Positions 1-7,756 of a stretch of DNA of 40,758 nucleotides are shown here, one piece after another. The stretch covers positions 1-40,758 of the forward strand of contig JADFZK010000028.1 in NCBI GenBank assembly GCA_015232565.1, in the 5' to 3' direction. Source of the DNA: Candidatus Omnitrophota bacterium. Its GTDB lineage: Bacteria > Omnitrophota > Gorgyraeia > Zapsychrales > Fredricksoniimonadaceae. A program made the position numbers and the translations under genes. Numbering within the stretch: position 1 is the stretch's first letter; the number at the start of each line of letters is the position of its first letter. The notes under the pieces were generated by a model that saw only the letters and a program-made list of their open reading frames with translations, ran no database searches and was not told the DNA's origin.

Positions 1-933
1 AATGGCTGGCCGAAGTTCACCGGAATGACCGGACGAAGTTATCGGAATCCGCAAAAATTTGCAAATAAATTCGAAAAAAGTAAAAATGAATTTGTACGTT
101 ACTATATTGCGACATGCGAAACCGCTGAAGAAACAGAAGAACTCGAAGCTTCCATTGTCAGCGAAGACCTTTTGCTAGACGAGAAATGTCTCAATCTTGT
201 TGCTGGCGGCGGTGGAACAAGCAAACATCCATCTATTGCAGAAACAAGTGAGAAAAAACGTGAATATCTAAAAAATCATCCCGAGCAATTCAAGCCCATG
301 CTTGAAGGTTGTAAAAAAGCTTTTCAATCTGGTGACACCCCAGCCCTTCGTGCTCGTAGTGAAAGAATTAAAAAAGTTATGAACGCGGAAAAGTATCGCG
401 AAATGACTCGTACGCGAATTAGTAACTGGAAACAGAACTATCCTGAAGAATATGTTAAAGCAAGAAGAAAGAATCATGAAAAGATTAACGCACCAGAATG
501 CCGCGTAAAACGACAAGCAAGCTTTAAATTGTGGGTTAAAAATAACCCAGAGAGTTATAAAGCCTGGCAGGAAAAGCTAATAAGCTCGCGTACAAGCCAA
601 AAAGCTAATAAAAAGCGCAAAGCATCATTAGCAGAATGGCGCGCTAAGAACCCTCAACAGGCTCAAGCGAATGCACAAAAAAGGGCTAAAGCTGCCGCAG
701 CGAAAACAAGTAAGCCGATTTGTATGATTGATCCACAATCGGGGAATGTCTTACAAAGATTTCCCAGTCAACATGCAGCTGCAAAGTGGCTAGTAGGAAA
801 AGGAAAAGCTAAAAACTTGAATTGTGTTTCATCAATAAATGCGGTTTGCTTACACAGGGCATGTACAACAGGATATGGATATCGTAAAAAAGCTTATGGA
901 TATGACTGGCGCTTTACAAGCCCCGCATTATAG
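1..933 (+). CDS. GIY-YIG-type homing endonuclease, 5' end cut by window edge
   Basis: The frame is open from the first base of the window. The ATG at 25 is probably internal, so the gene starts upstream. Numbered from that ATG, residues 22-64 (FVRYYIA, then ELEASIVSE, then CLNLVAGGGG) resemble the C-terminal half of a GIY-YIG nuclease domain. The catalytic GIY and YIG motifs would lie outside the window. The middle is Lys/Arg-rich and carries four imperfect copies of an aromatic-xxN-x-P-E/Q motif near residues 81, 135, 170 and 205. The C-terminus (230-297; ICMIDPQSGNVLQRFPSQ, ending YGYDWRF) resembles a NUMOD1/IENR1-type DNA-binding module. It is the only supported plus-strand gene and is visibly more AT-rich than its neighbours, which suggests transfer. 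It may be free-standing or intron-borne. Confidence 0.65.
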   Translation, partial: NGWPKFTGMTGRSYRNPQKFANKFEKSKNEFVRYYIATCETAEETEELEASIVSEDLLLDEKCLNLVAGGGGTSKHPSIAETSEKKREYLKNHPEQFKPMLEGCKKAFQSGDTPALRARSERIKKVMNAEKYREMTRTRISNWKQNYPEEYVKARRKNHEKINAPECRVKRQASFKLWVKNNPESYKAWQEKLISSRTSQKANKKRKASLAEWRAKNPQQAQANAQKRAKAAAAKTSKPICMIDPQSGNVLQRFPSQHAAAKWLVGKGKAKNLNCVSSINAVCLHRACTTGYGYRKKAYGYDWRFTSPAL

Positions 934-1277
934 AAACTAGAGGCCCTTCGATTTGTTAGTCAAATAGCTTTTATTAAAAACCTCGTCAGTCCAAGCCTAA
1001 CCACCCCTAGAATAACGCTGTGATGCCCCCAAGCAAGGCCTTTCTCCGTCGATAGTCACTATGCTTATTCATCAAATAGCCCATTAAAGAGCCGAAATGG
1101 CGCCAAAATCATCCACATAATCCAATTACTAAAACAGGGCTGAAATGGTGGATTTTAGAGATAAAGAGATATAAATCAGGGCCCGGAAGAGCCTTTTTGG
1201 GCATGATCTGGCCCACAGAGATAGACCATATTAGGGATTATTCGATTTCGTCGTCGGAAGGTTCCGGTAAAAAGAAA
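934..1277. other. Intergenic stretch with no recognised gene
   Basis: About 340 bases lie between the nuclease gene and the tRNA-Asn terminator. I see no convincing open frame, tRNA or repeat. If the nuclease belonged to a group I intron, part of the catalytic core could lie here, but I could not identify paired P7 strands or a credible exon junction. Confidence 0.4.
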
Positions 1278-1305
1278 AGGCCCACTAGAAATCTCTAGTG
1301 GGCCT
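1268..1305 (-). terminator. Rho-independent terminator of tRNA-Asn
   Basis: A perfect 12-bp inverted repeat (AGGCCCACTAGA and TCTAGTGGGCCT, 4-nt loop) spans 1278-1305. On the minus strand it is followed by a T-rich tract (complement of 1268-1277), directly downstream of tRNA-Asn. Confidence 0.88.
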
Positions 1306-1312
1306 ATCTAAA

Positions 1313-1388
1313 TGGCTCCCCCGCGAGGGCTCGAACCTCGGACACTGTGGTTAACAGCCACATGCTCTACCAACTGAGCTACAGGGGA
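1313..1388 (-). tRNA. tRNA-Asn (GTT)
   Basis: The 76-nt cloverleaf has a 7-bp acceptor stem (TCCCCTG with CGGGGGA), anticodon loop CTGTTAA with anticodon GTT, the T-loop TTCGAGC and an encoded CCA end. A consensus promoter lies upstream and a perfect terminator downstream, so it is a single-gene transcription unit. Confidence 0.96.
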
Positions 1389-1409
1389 ATAAATTTAATG
1401 GTCAATTCT

Positions 1410-1435
1410 TTTTAATTCAAAACTACGAATTAAAA
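1410..1435 (-). other. Hairpin in tRNA-Asn leader
   Basis: A 9-bp perfect AT-rich inverted repeat (TTTTAATTC and GAATTAAAA, 8-nt loop) lies between the promoter and the 5' end of tRNA-Asn. It may be a 5' processing signal or simply AT-rich sequence. Confidence 0.4.
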
Positions 1436-1444
1436 GATTGCTGA

Positions 1445-1472
1445 ATTATAACGATAATCTTGATCTTGTCAA
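1445..1472 (-). promoter_or_regulatory. Consensus sigma-70-type promoter for tRNA-Asn
   Basis: On the minus strand TTGACA (1467-1472) and TATAAT (1445-1450) are separated by 16 bases. Both hexamers match the consensus exactly. The start site would fall about 50 nt upstream of the tRNA. Confidence 0.8.
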
Positions 1473-1530
1473 TACACGGAATGATCAATCCTGGGAATCC
1501 TGGGAATAATCAATCCCCCGCTTTATATTG

Positions 1531-4500
1531 CTACCTTCGATTGGGGACTGCTGTCCAGGGTTGCAGATATTCTGCCGTGCGCTCTATTGAAAGTATCTCC
1601 GGCAGAAGGCCTGGTGGCAGAGTTCCATCCCTGGCACTTGCGGGGTCAAATATGATTGGAGCGCTTTTACCCTGCACTTCCAGTACAAAACGTCTTGTAT
1701 CCAGAAGTATGCCGCCCACCTGGCTCGATCTTGCTGATGTTCCCGTCGCCGCGGCTTTATCGTTAAACTGCTTTTGGATTGCATTTAACGCCTCCTGGAC
1801 ATCAAGCTCGCTATTAACAACATGTTTCTTTCCATTTACAGTTATCTCGTAGGTGTATGAGCCTCCTTGGCGTTCCTTTTCATATTGTATTTGCAATTGC
1901 TTTATTAACTCGGGCGTAACTGCCTGACCTTTGTATATGCCTTGCACAACAGCTTTAAATTGACCCGAGAATACCGATTGCGAACCACTCTCTTTCCTGG
2001 TAACACGGCGCTCCTGGTCAAGACGAAGCTTTTTATCAATATTCAATATTGACTCAATAACCTGTGAAATAAATGAATGCAAAGATTTATAACGCGTATC
2101 TTCTAATAACCCCTTCAATTTATGTATCACGTCGGGCGACTCCTCGATAAAACTCTTTCTTTGCTCATCACTGGCAATGGCGAATTTGTATACTCCATTC
2201 TCAACAGTATACCAGGAATGCTGATTATCTGGCGAACGGGGACGGGAGAATACATCTCCAATAACCTGTTTATTCTGATCTTCTTTCCGAACTTGCTGTA
2301 ATATATTGTCGATAATATCTCTCGCATCACTCGCCATTCTAATGGTGCTTTGATCAATATCCTTATTTGCAGAGAGCCCCCTGAATTTTTCCATAGCCTC
2401 CGTTAAACGTCGCGGGAAATCCGGGCTATTATCCGGTTTTATAGACCAGGACAGGACATTGGCTTTGTCAACTTTATATGAACACCAGGGCGCCATGAAT
2501 TCCAGGATCTCTTTGAATAACATATCACCGCTCTGGACCTTACCGGCCGTCTGTAAATATTTGGCTAGAACAGTTTGCAAAGCAATTACATTGCCTTTTA
2601 AAACCGGAGACCAGGCCACCGCTTCCATAATCTTATCCAGGCGCTTTAAAAAACCGGGGAACTCCGCGCTGACAGAAAGAAAGTTTGAATCATCCATTCT
2701 TAATATTGCATCCTTGGAGCCATCCTGCAGGGTATGGATCACTCCCCAACGCGCCATTTGGTTATATATGTCATTGAATTCTAGTTCAGCTGCCAATAAC
2801 GCCTGCGATCTCGCAAATGTAAGGCCATGCCACCGGGTCCCCTTCAGATCCTCGACCCTGACTGTTACAAGTTTACCATAACTATCAAAAACCTGCACAG
2901 TATAACCCGCATTGGTCGGGGCCCTGCCCAGTTCATGGATCCAAGCAGAACCTTCTGAATCATAACTTAGTACAGTTGCATGACCAAGACCTTTAGGATC
3001 CGGATACTTCTTGCCGTCTGAAGTACTCACCACCGACACTACCGATACATTATCCAATCGGAACTCATCCGCCAGAATCATGGCATGGTAAGCGATCGAG
3101 ATACAATTCCAGCCTTGGCGCTTCATAAGATCGATCACCGCCTTGCTATTTATATTGTAAACCACCCAATCCCTGGCCATCAATTGTGCCAACGACAAAG
3201 ACTCATTACGAAATTTCGCGATCTTTTCTTTATCCTTCTGGTTTTTAAGCACGGCCATTCTGGCTCGAGCCAGGGACGATAACTCGTCAACAGTCAGGCT
3301 CGTAAGATCTTTGCCAGATAACAGAGCTGAAAATTCAGGCATAAGCTCTTTATTAAGCGCGCCTTTATTATGCAAATAGTTCCTGAGCATGGCATCGTAA
3401 GCGGCCGTTATCTCTTTATCTTTCAATACCGGTCTCCCAACTACCCTGGCATCCTGATTAATTAAGTTTACTCCCGACGTTGACAATGCTTCGGACTGGA
3501 CAGGATTCAACGCAATATATAATCCCAAAAGGAATGCCGTCACTCCAGCCGAAGTGAACCGGCTATTACGCACCTTAACTGGTCCAGAAGCGTTCAACCG
3601 GGTCCTGACCAGATCCAGGGCAGTCCGGGCCAATTCCGCCGGCAGGCTGGCCACCGATACAATTCTTTGCACCAAAGAACTCATCGAACCATCCGCCGAA
3701 CGCAAGCTGGTAGTGTATCCACCCGAGAAATATTTCCGCGCAATGGGTTCATTGGTAAAAGGTTCAACTTCCTCCCGCACAGAATTAAATACGCCTTTCT
3801 GAAAGGCTTCCAAATATCGTTTAAAAACCAGCTGATTATTGGCCGGATCCTGATCAACTCCGTTCACCAGCGAACGATCACTATAAACTTTGTTGAGTAA
3901 ACGGGTTTTCCAGGCCGATTTATACCAGGCGGCCAAAACCAAAGCCGAGGTTATCTGCCGTAAGACAGCAAAATTGCGACCCTCATTGACTTCCTTTTCC
4001 AATACCGGCAGAACTACCGAGCGCACCGCTTCCCGCGACAAAGCCCCGGTTGGCTCTGTTGAAGATATTTCGTTTTTAAGCAGACCAGAAGCCCCCTGCT
4101 GTTCAGCCAGAAGATCGGCCTCCAGCATGACTTTCAAATGCACATCCACCAATACCACCGAGGTCCCATGCTCGAAAACCCTGGCCCGGTCAGGAACGAT
4201 CCAGACTTTGTTAAAGGTATCCACCGGAACATCCGTCGTGCCGTAGCGCTCGAACAGAGTGCTGTAGACTTTCTGCCAAAAATCCTTACCCACCAGACCA
4301 TCCGGGCTAAGCAAGGCCGAAGTCACTTGTTTTAACACAAAATCCTGGCTCAAAAGATCACGCCCCATCTCGGTAGAGCCAAAATTCTCCGCAATGATCC
4401 GGGTCTTCTCGAAAGGAGATAAATTTACCCACAGATCCTGTTCGGGGATCGCCAGCGAAGCCAGGAAATATTTGATCAGCTTGTTATATTCCGCCGCCAG

Positions 4501-4728
4501 TTTAGTTGGCTCTAACCGCGCCTCACCAGGCTCCATCAGAAACCTTAACGAATACGGATCCCGCTGGTCTACCGTCACCCCCCGGATAACCGGCGGCAAG
4601 AAACTCCCGCTTAAATGCCCCATGTTAACTGGAGAAACCACGGAAGGCGCTAATTGGGAATATGCTCGCCCTGCTGGCAACGTCGCCAGCAAACAAATAA
4701 TCACTACCATTGCAACAAATCTACGCAC
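1531..4728 (-). CDS. Large secreted Omnitrophota-type modular protein, possible transglutaminase-like core
   Basis: This 1065-residue protein starts at a GTG with a GAGGTG ribosome site 5 nt upstream. A signal peptide is clear (hydrophobic residues 5-18, then AYSQ). Residues about 75-337 form the module shared with the protein at 37478-40720: NLSPFEK (102), TEMGRD (119), FNKVWIV (172), EKEVNEGRNFA (244) and RKYFSGG (331). The rest is unrelated to that paralogue. Within it, Cys542 (GWNCISIAYHAM), His583 (LGHATVLSYD) and a following Trp596-Ile-His-Glu598 are spaced like the core of transglutaminase-like Cys-His-Asp/Glu enzymes; this is an inference from pattern. It is probably exported to the periplasm or surface. 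It has its own predicted promoter downstream of the secretion cluster. Function unknown. Confidence 0.8.
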   Translation of the reverse strand: MRRFVAMVVIICLLATLPAGRAYSQLAPSVVSPVNMGHLSGSFLPPVIRGVTVDQRDPYSLRFLMEPGEARLEPTKLAAEYNKLIKYFLASLAIPEQDLWVNLSPFEKTRIIAENFGSTEMGRDLLSQDFVLKQVTSALLSPDGLVGKDFWQKVYSTLFERYGTTDVPVDTFNKVWIVPDRARVFEHGTSVVLVDVHLKVMLEADLLAEQQGASGLLKNEISSTEPTGALSREAVRSVVLPVLEKEVNEGRNFAVLRQITSALVLAAWYKSAWKTRLLNKVYSDRSLVNGVDQDPANNQLVFKRYLEAFQKGVFNSVREEVEPFTNEPIARKYFSGGYTTSLRSADGSMSSLVQRIVSVASLPAELARTALDLVRTRLNASGPVKVRNSRFTSAGVTAFLLGLYIALNPVQSEALSTSGVNLINQDARVVGRPVLKDKEITAAYDAMLRNYLHNKGALNKELMPEFSALLSGKDLTSLTVDELSSLARARMAVLKNQKDKEKIAKFRNESLSLAQLMARDWVVYNINSKAVIDLMKRQGWNCISIAYHAMILADEFRLDNVSVVSVVSTSDGKKYPDPKGLGHATVLSYDSEGSAWIHELGRAPTNAGYTVQVFDSYGKLVTVRVEDLKGTRWHGLTFARSQALLAAELEFNDIYNQMARWGVIHTLQDGSKDAILRMDDSNFLSVSAEFPGFLKRLDKIMEAVAWSPVLKGNVIALQTVLAKYLQTAGKVQSGDMLFKEILEFMAPWCSYKVDKANVLSWSIKPDNSPDFPRRLTEAMEKFRGLSANKDIDQSTIRMASDARDIIDNILQQVRKEDQNKQVIGDVFSRPRSPDNQHSWYTVENGVYKFAIASDEQRKSFIEESPDVIHKLKGLLEDTRYKSLHSFISQVIESILNIDKKLRLDQERRVTRKESGSQSVFSGQFKAVVQGIYKGQAVTPELIKQLQIQYEKERQGGSYTYEITVNGKKHVVNSELDVQEALNAIQKQFNDKAAATGTSARSSQVGGILLDTRRFVLEVQGKSAPIIFDPASARDGTLPPGLLPEILSIERTAEYLQPWTAVPNRR

Positions 4729-4806
4729 AAAATCACCTCATCAATATATTGCGAATACCAGTAAAGTGCACGGCCTTAACAATCCGCAGAGCCGCGTTAT
4801 ACGTAA

Positions 4807-4835
4807 AATATAGAATATTATTGGCCGAAAAACAA
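4807..4835 (-). promoter_or_regulatory. Predicted promoter of the 1065-residue protein gene
   Basis: On the minus strand TTGTTT (4830-4835), a 17-base spacer and TATATT (4807-4812) lie about 75 nt upstream of the GTG start. The -10 is good and the -35 moderate. No clear terminator separates it from the preceding cluster. Confidence 0.45.
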
Positions 4836-4858
4836 GGGCCGGCGGCAAGATATTCTGT

Positions 4859-6109
4859 TTAAGGCGCTTCCTTAACAGAAACCATCAACTCGGCAGGCAA
4901 TATAGCCGGATCGTCAGATGCGCTTGTTCCACTGGCCAGCAAGCCTGCCCGGGCGTGATCGGCATCATTCATGAGTCCAGCCAGCATGGTCCGATACCCC
5001 TCCGACAGGCTCCCCGCACTGTCGGCACGGTCCAACAACGCTTTAATATATTCTGCCCTGGCGGTCAGAATTGCTGCAAACTCACCCGGCAATTGCGGCA
5101 ACTGCCGGGCATACTCCAAATACATCAAGGCATCCGTATATTCCTGCACTGTTTGCGCACGGGCCCAGAATGATGACAACTTGGCGATCACCACAGCCCG
5201 CGATGGCGCATCCAGTACCATTACACCATTGAGCACCACCTGAGTCATAGGCACCCCGGGTAAAGAAAGCTCAGGCAAACCTTGCGGCACCTTTGCCCCA
5301 TTGGCCAGATCCTCCATCGAATCCTGCCAGATACCGGCAGACTTGGCACGATAATACTCCACCCGGCTGGTAAAGGTCTCTTTCGCCAGCACTTGCCGAT
5401 AGTCGTCATCCGTAATGATCACGTCTCCGCTTAAAGCCGCCACCTTGTCCGCAGTATTCTTCTCGGCAAACCCCAGTAAAGCCAGCGAATCCCTGACTAC
5501 ATGTATATTACGCCGGCCATCCGCCAGCGAGCCCTGGCCATTAACCAGCGGCAACGCGTCAAAAGGCTGTGCCGATGCTTTACAGGCTTGCATTGCGCTT
5601 ACCAGGCCCTCGCCCGCTTTCCCGCGCAAACAGGCCCGCTCGGAAAGCCGGCTCATCCGGTCCAGCGGGGTTTCCGTACTCTTTTCAATATCAGCCAGGC
5701 GCTGTTCATCCAGGGCCAGCCTTTGCGCCGTCATGACCCGGTAATGTTTAATAACATCCGCCAATGCCGGACTGGAATACTCGAGCAATAATAAATTATT
5801 CCGGGCCGTCCGGTAGCGATCGAAAGACCCATCCTTGCTGAAAGCCGTTGCGAAAGCCTTGTTAAATGACCCGTCGATATCATAAAGCCCGCGGTCCCGG
5901 GTTAACATTCCCGAAGATAATTCGTCAAGATCCGAAACTTTGTTCTCGGCCTGGCGGGCATCGAGTCCCGGCGAGCGGTAATAATATCCGGCCCGGTCTT
6001 TGGTTAACATTTCCTTAATGGCCGTGTTCCCGGCGGCTCCCCGCACAAAAATATCGGCGCGGGCTTCCACCCCCAGGAAACAGCAAACCAGAATGATCAA
6101 TGTTTTCAA
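4859..6109 (-). CDS. Secreted protein of unknown function closing the secretion cluster
   Basis: The product is 416 residues. It starts at a TTG with an AAGGAAGG ribosome site 7 nt upstream and lies 14 nt after the PilO-like gene. The N-terminus (MKTLIILVCCFLGVEARA) is a signal peptide, so the protein should be periplasmic or outer-membrane-associated. The body is mostly helical and polar, with two cysteines (160 and 176) that could form a disulfide. I see no catalytic motif. The stretch VRDSLALLGFAEKN then ALSGDVIIT (about 205-233), together with the Cys pair, faintly recalls TraH, an F-type mating-pair protein; the match is too weak to name it. Its place as last gene of the coupled row suggests a part specific to this machine. 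Confidence 0.7.
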   Translation of the reverse strand: MKTLIILVCCFLGVEARADIFVRGAAGNTAIKEMLTKDRAGYYYRSPGLDARQAENKVSDLDELSSGMLTRDRGLYDIDGSFNKAFATAFSKDGSFDRYRTARNNLLLLEYSSPALADVIKHYRVMTAQRLALDEQRLADIEKSTETPLDRMSRLSERACLRGKAGEGLVSAMQACKASAQPFDALPLVNGQGSLADGRRNIHVVRDSLALLGFAEKNTADKVAALSGDVIITDDDYRQVLAKETFTSRVEYYRAKSAGIWQDSMEDLANGAKVPQGLPELSLPGVPMTQVVLNGVMVLDAPSRAVVIAKLSSFWARAQTVQEYTDALMYLEYARQLPQLPGEFAAILTARAEYIKALLDRADSAGSLSEGYRTMLAGLMNDADHARAGLLASGTSASDDPAILPAELMVSVKEAP

Positions 6110-6123
6110 GGCGGGACCTTCCT

Positions 6124-6597
6124 TTATAAGCCAAATATAACCGCTTCCATTGTTAACGCATCTTTCTCCTGAACCATACTCCCGGCCAGAAATGGCACTG
6201 AACGGGCCCGGGCATCCAGCACCGCCAACAGGGAAATTAATGCTCCCCGGCTGGGAATACGCGAAAGCACCACCCTGATCCGGGCTTCTCTTAAACCCTT
6301 TAACGCCGAAGCCTGAAATAGCGGGTTGCCGCCCTCGATCAAAACACCCAGGCCATAAGAACGCGCTATACTATTAATATCATCCACAAAACTGCTATAA
6401 GCACGCTCCAGATCGCTTGGCGGCGCTTCCTTGAGGCCCGATAAACTGCGTTCATTGCGCTCCAGATCTTGTATTTGCTCACCCAGGACAACTATTTTAC
6501 TGTTCAACTCCCGCCACTCACCCGCTTTGCGCATACCTTGCGCCAGCGCCCCCGCCACCACCAAAAACACAATAATGTTAACCACCATTTTTATCAT
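6124..6597 (-). CDS. PilO/GspM-like inner-membrane alignment protein
   Basis: The product has 157 residues: a single N-terminal membrane span (about 5-22), a coiled-coil-like stretch (28-60) and a small alpha/beta periplasmic domain (about 65-157). This is the usual build of PilO, MshJ or GspM, which pair with PilN/GspL-type partners and link the inner-membrane platform to the secretin. Sequence identity in this family is low, so the call rests on size, topology and neighbours. The start overlaps the stop of the PilM/GspL-like gene by 4 nt (ATGA), which implies translational coupling. In R64-type thin pilus operons a small single-span protein holds the same place after secretin and PilO. Confidence 0.6.
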   Translation of the reverse strand: MIKMVVNIIVFLVVAGALAQGMRKAGEWRELNSKIVVLGEQIQDLERNERSLSGLKEAPPSDLERAYSSFVDDINSIARSYGLGVLIEGGNPLFQASALKGLREARIRVVLSRIPSRGALISLLAVLDARARSVPFLAGSMVQEKDALTMEAVIFGL

Positions 6598-7754
6598 ACC
6601 GACTTGTCCTTCCGATACGTTATCCTCAGCGCCGGACGCCCGCTAAAGAGCTCGTTAACCACTAGCGCTCTCTTGAAGATACCCCGCCCTTTAAACTCGC
6701 CCTCTTCACCTTTTAACACAAAAGCCGCTATTTGGTCTTTGCCCTGCAGATCCGCCTCCCACCCCACACTTTGCAAAGACCAGCCCGCCGGCAATGAGTC
6801 CAATAGATCCAGAAAGGCCCCCTCCCAGCTCATGGTCCTTAAAGTACGCAACCGATCCTGGTAGGTCAACAGAGCGCGTTCTTTAACCATACCCTGCCGA
6901 CGAATAACTTCCCCGCTCATCTTATCCAGCCGGCTTCCCGCCTGCACAACCATTGCCGACATATACCAGGCGAATATTACGGCTCCCGCCATTAATAAGA
7001 ACGGCAAAACAAGCTTTAAGACCACGCGCCGTAAAGCTTCGCGCTTTATATTGGCCGCTTCATTCTCAGGCGACGGAAAATTTACTCCAAAACGGGCTTT
7101 ATCCATTATCGCGAGCACCGGCAAAAGGCCTTCATAACTAATGATGTTATGGTTCCCATGCTGTTTTACCGCCAGGTCAAAATACGCCTTGTGGTTAGTG
7201 ACCACCTTTACCGGCCCGCGCGACTCGGCATACTCACCCAGCCACTTCTCACTCCGCTTTACTTCATCTGCCAGACGTTCACCATCCTGATAAACCAGCT
7301 CGCGAGTCTCCAACACACAACTGCCGTCAATTAGAGTGATAAACACCCGTTCCCGGGCATCGTCAACCACGATGTATGCCGCTCCGTCCAACACCAACCC
7401 GCGCGCCAAAAGGAAAGCCCTTACCGCCAACCCATAAGGCACGCAAACTTTCAGTGAATTCCTAGGCAGGCCATCATACAGCGCATGCAGGGTATCTTCC
7501 CGAACACCCATGACCATACTAACACTGCCTTTTAACCGTTCCTGGCGGACCACAAAACCGCCGGGCAGAGCGGTACTGATGGTGCCCAAACCCTCCGTTG
7601 TGCCGACCCGGCGATATTCCACCTCGCTCAATAAAACCACCAACTCACCGGCAGCGCCGTGGTCCAGCCCGGCGAAATCATCCAGCGAAAGCCATTCCAC
7701 TTTGCTATTACCCGCAGTACAAAGCCCCCGACTGGTCAAAATATATTTGCTCAT
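6594..7754 (-). CDS. PilM/GspL-like protein: cytoplasmic domain, one membrane span, PilN-like periplasmic domain
   Basis: This 386-residue protein has a cytoplasmic part of about 240 residues, including AAYIVVDDARERVFITLIDG (125-144) typical of the actin-like PilM/GspL fold. One membrane span follows (about 244-268), then a coiled coil (270-305) and a PilN/GspL-like periplasmic domain (DLLDSLPAGWSLQSVGWEA, 317-335). It therefore looks like PilM and PilN fused, as in MshI, GspL, BfpC and the R64 PilO protein. I do not see the full ATP-binding signature, so nucleotide binding is uncertain. It begins 2 nt after the secretin stop and overlaps the next gene by 4 nt. Its likely job is to couple the cytoplasmic side of the machine to the secretin. 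Confidence 0.72.
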   Translation of the reverse strand: MSKYILTSRGLCTAGNSKVEWLSLDDFAGLDHGAAGELVVLLSEVEYRRVGTTEGLGTISTALPGGFVVRQERLKGSVSMVMGVREDTLHALYDGLPRNSLKVCVPYGLAVRAFLLARGLVLDGAAYIVVDDARERVFITLIDGSCVLETRELVYQDGERLADEVKRSEKWLGEYAESRGPVKVVTNHKAYFDLAVKQHGNHNIISYEGLLPVLAIMDKARFGVNFPSPENEAANIKREALRRVVLKLVLPFLLMAGAVIFAWYMSAMVVQAGSRLDKMSGEVIRRQGMVKERALLTYQDRLRTLRTMSWEGAFLDLLDSLPAGWSLQSVGWEADLQGKDQIAAFVLKGEEGEFKGRGIFKRALVVNELFSGRPALRITYRKDKSV

Positions 7755-7756
7755 TT

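Noticed and set aside
934..1312. Group I intron or untranslated RNA next to the homing-type nuclease
   Set aside because: A short AGATATA-like stretch is present but I cannot find both P7 strands, a P1 guide or a plausible exon junction.
1313..1388. tRNA-Asn as the attachment site of an integrated element carrying the nuclease gene
   Set aside because: No integrase and no second copy of the tRNA 3' end were found in the window.
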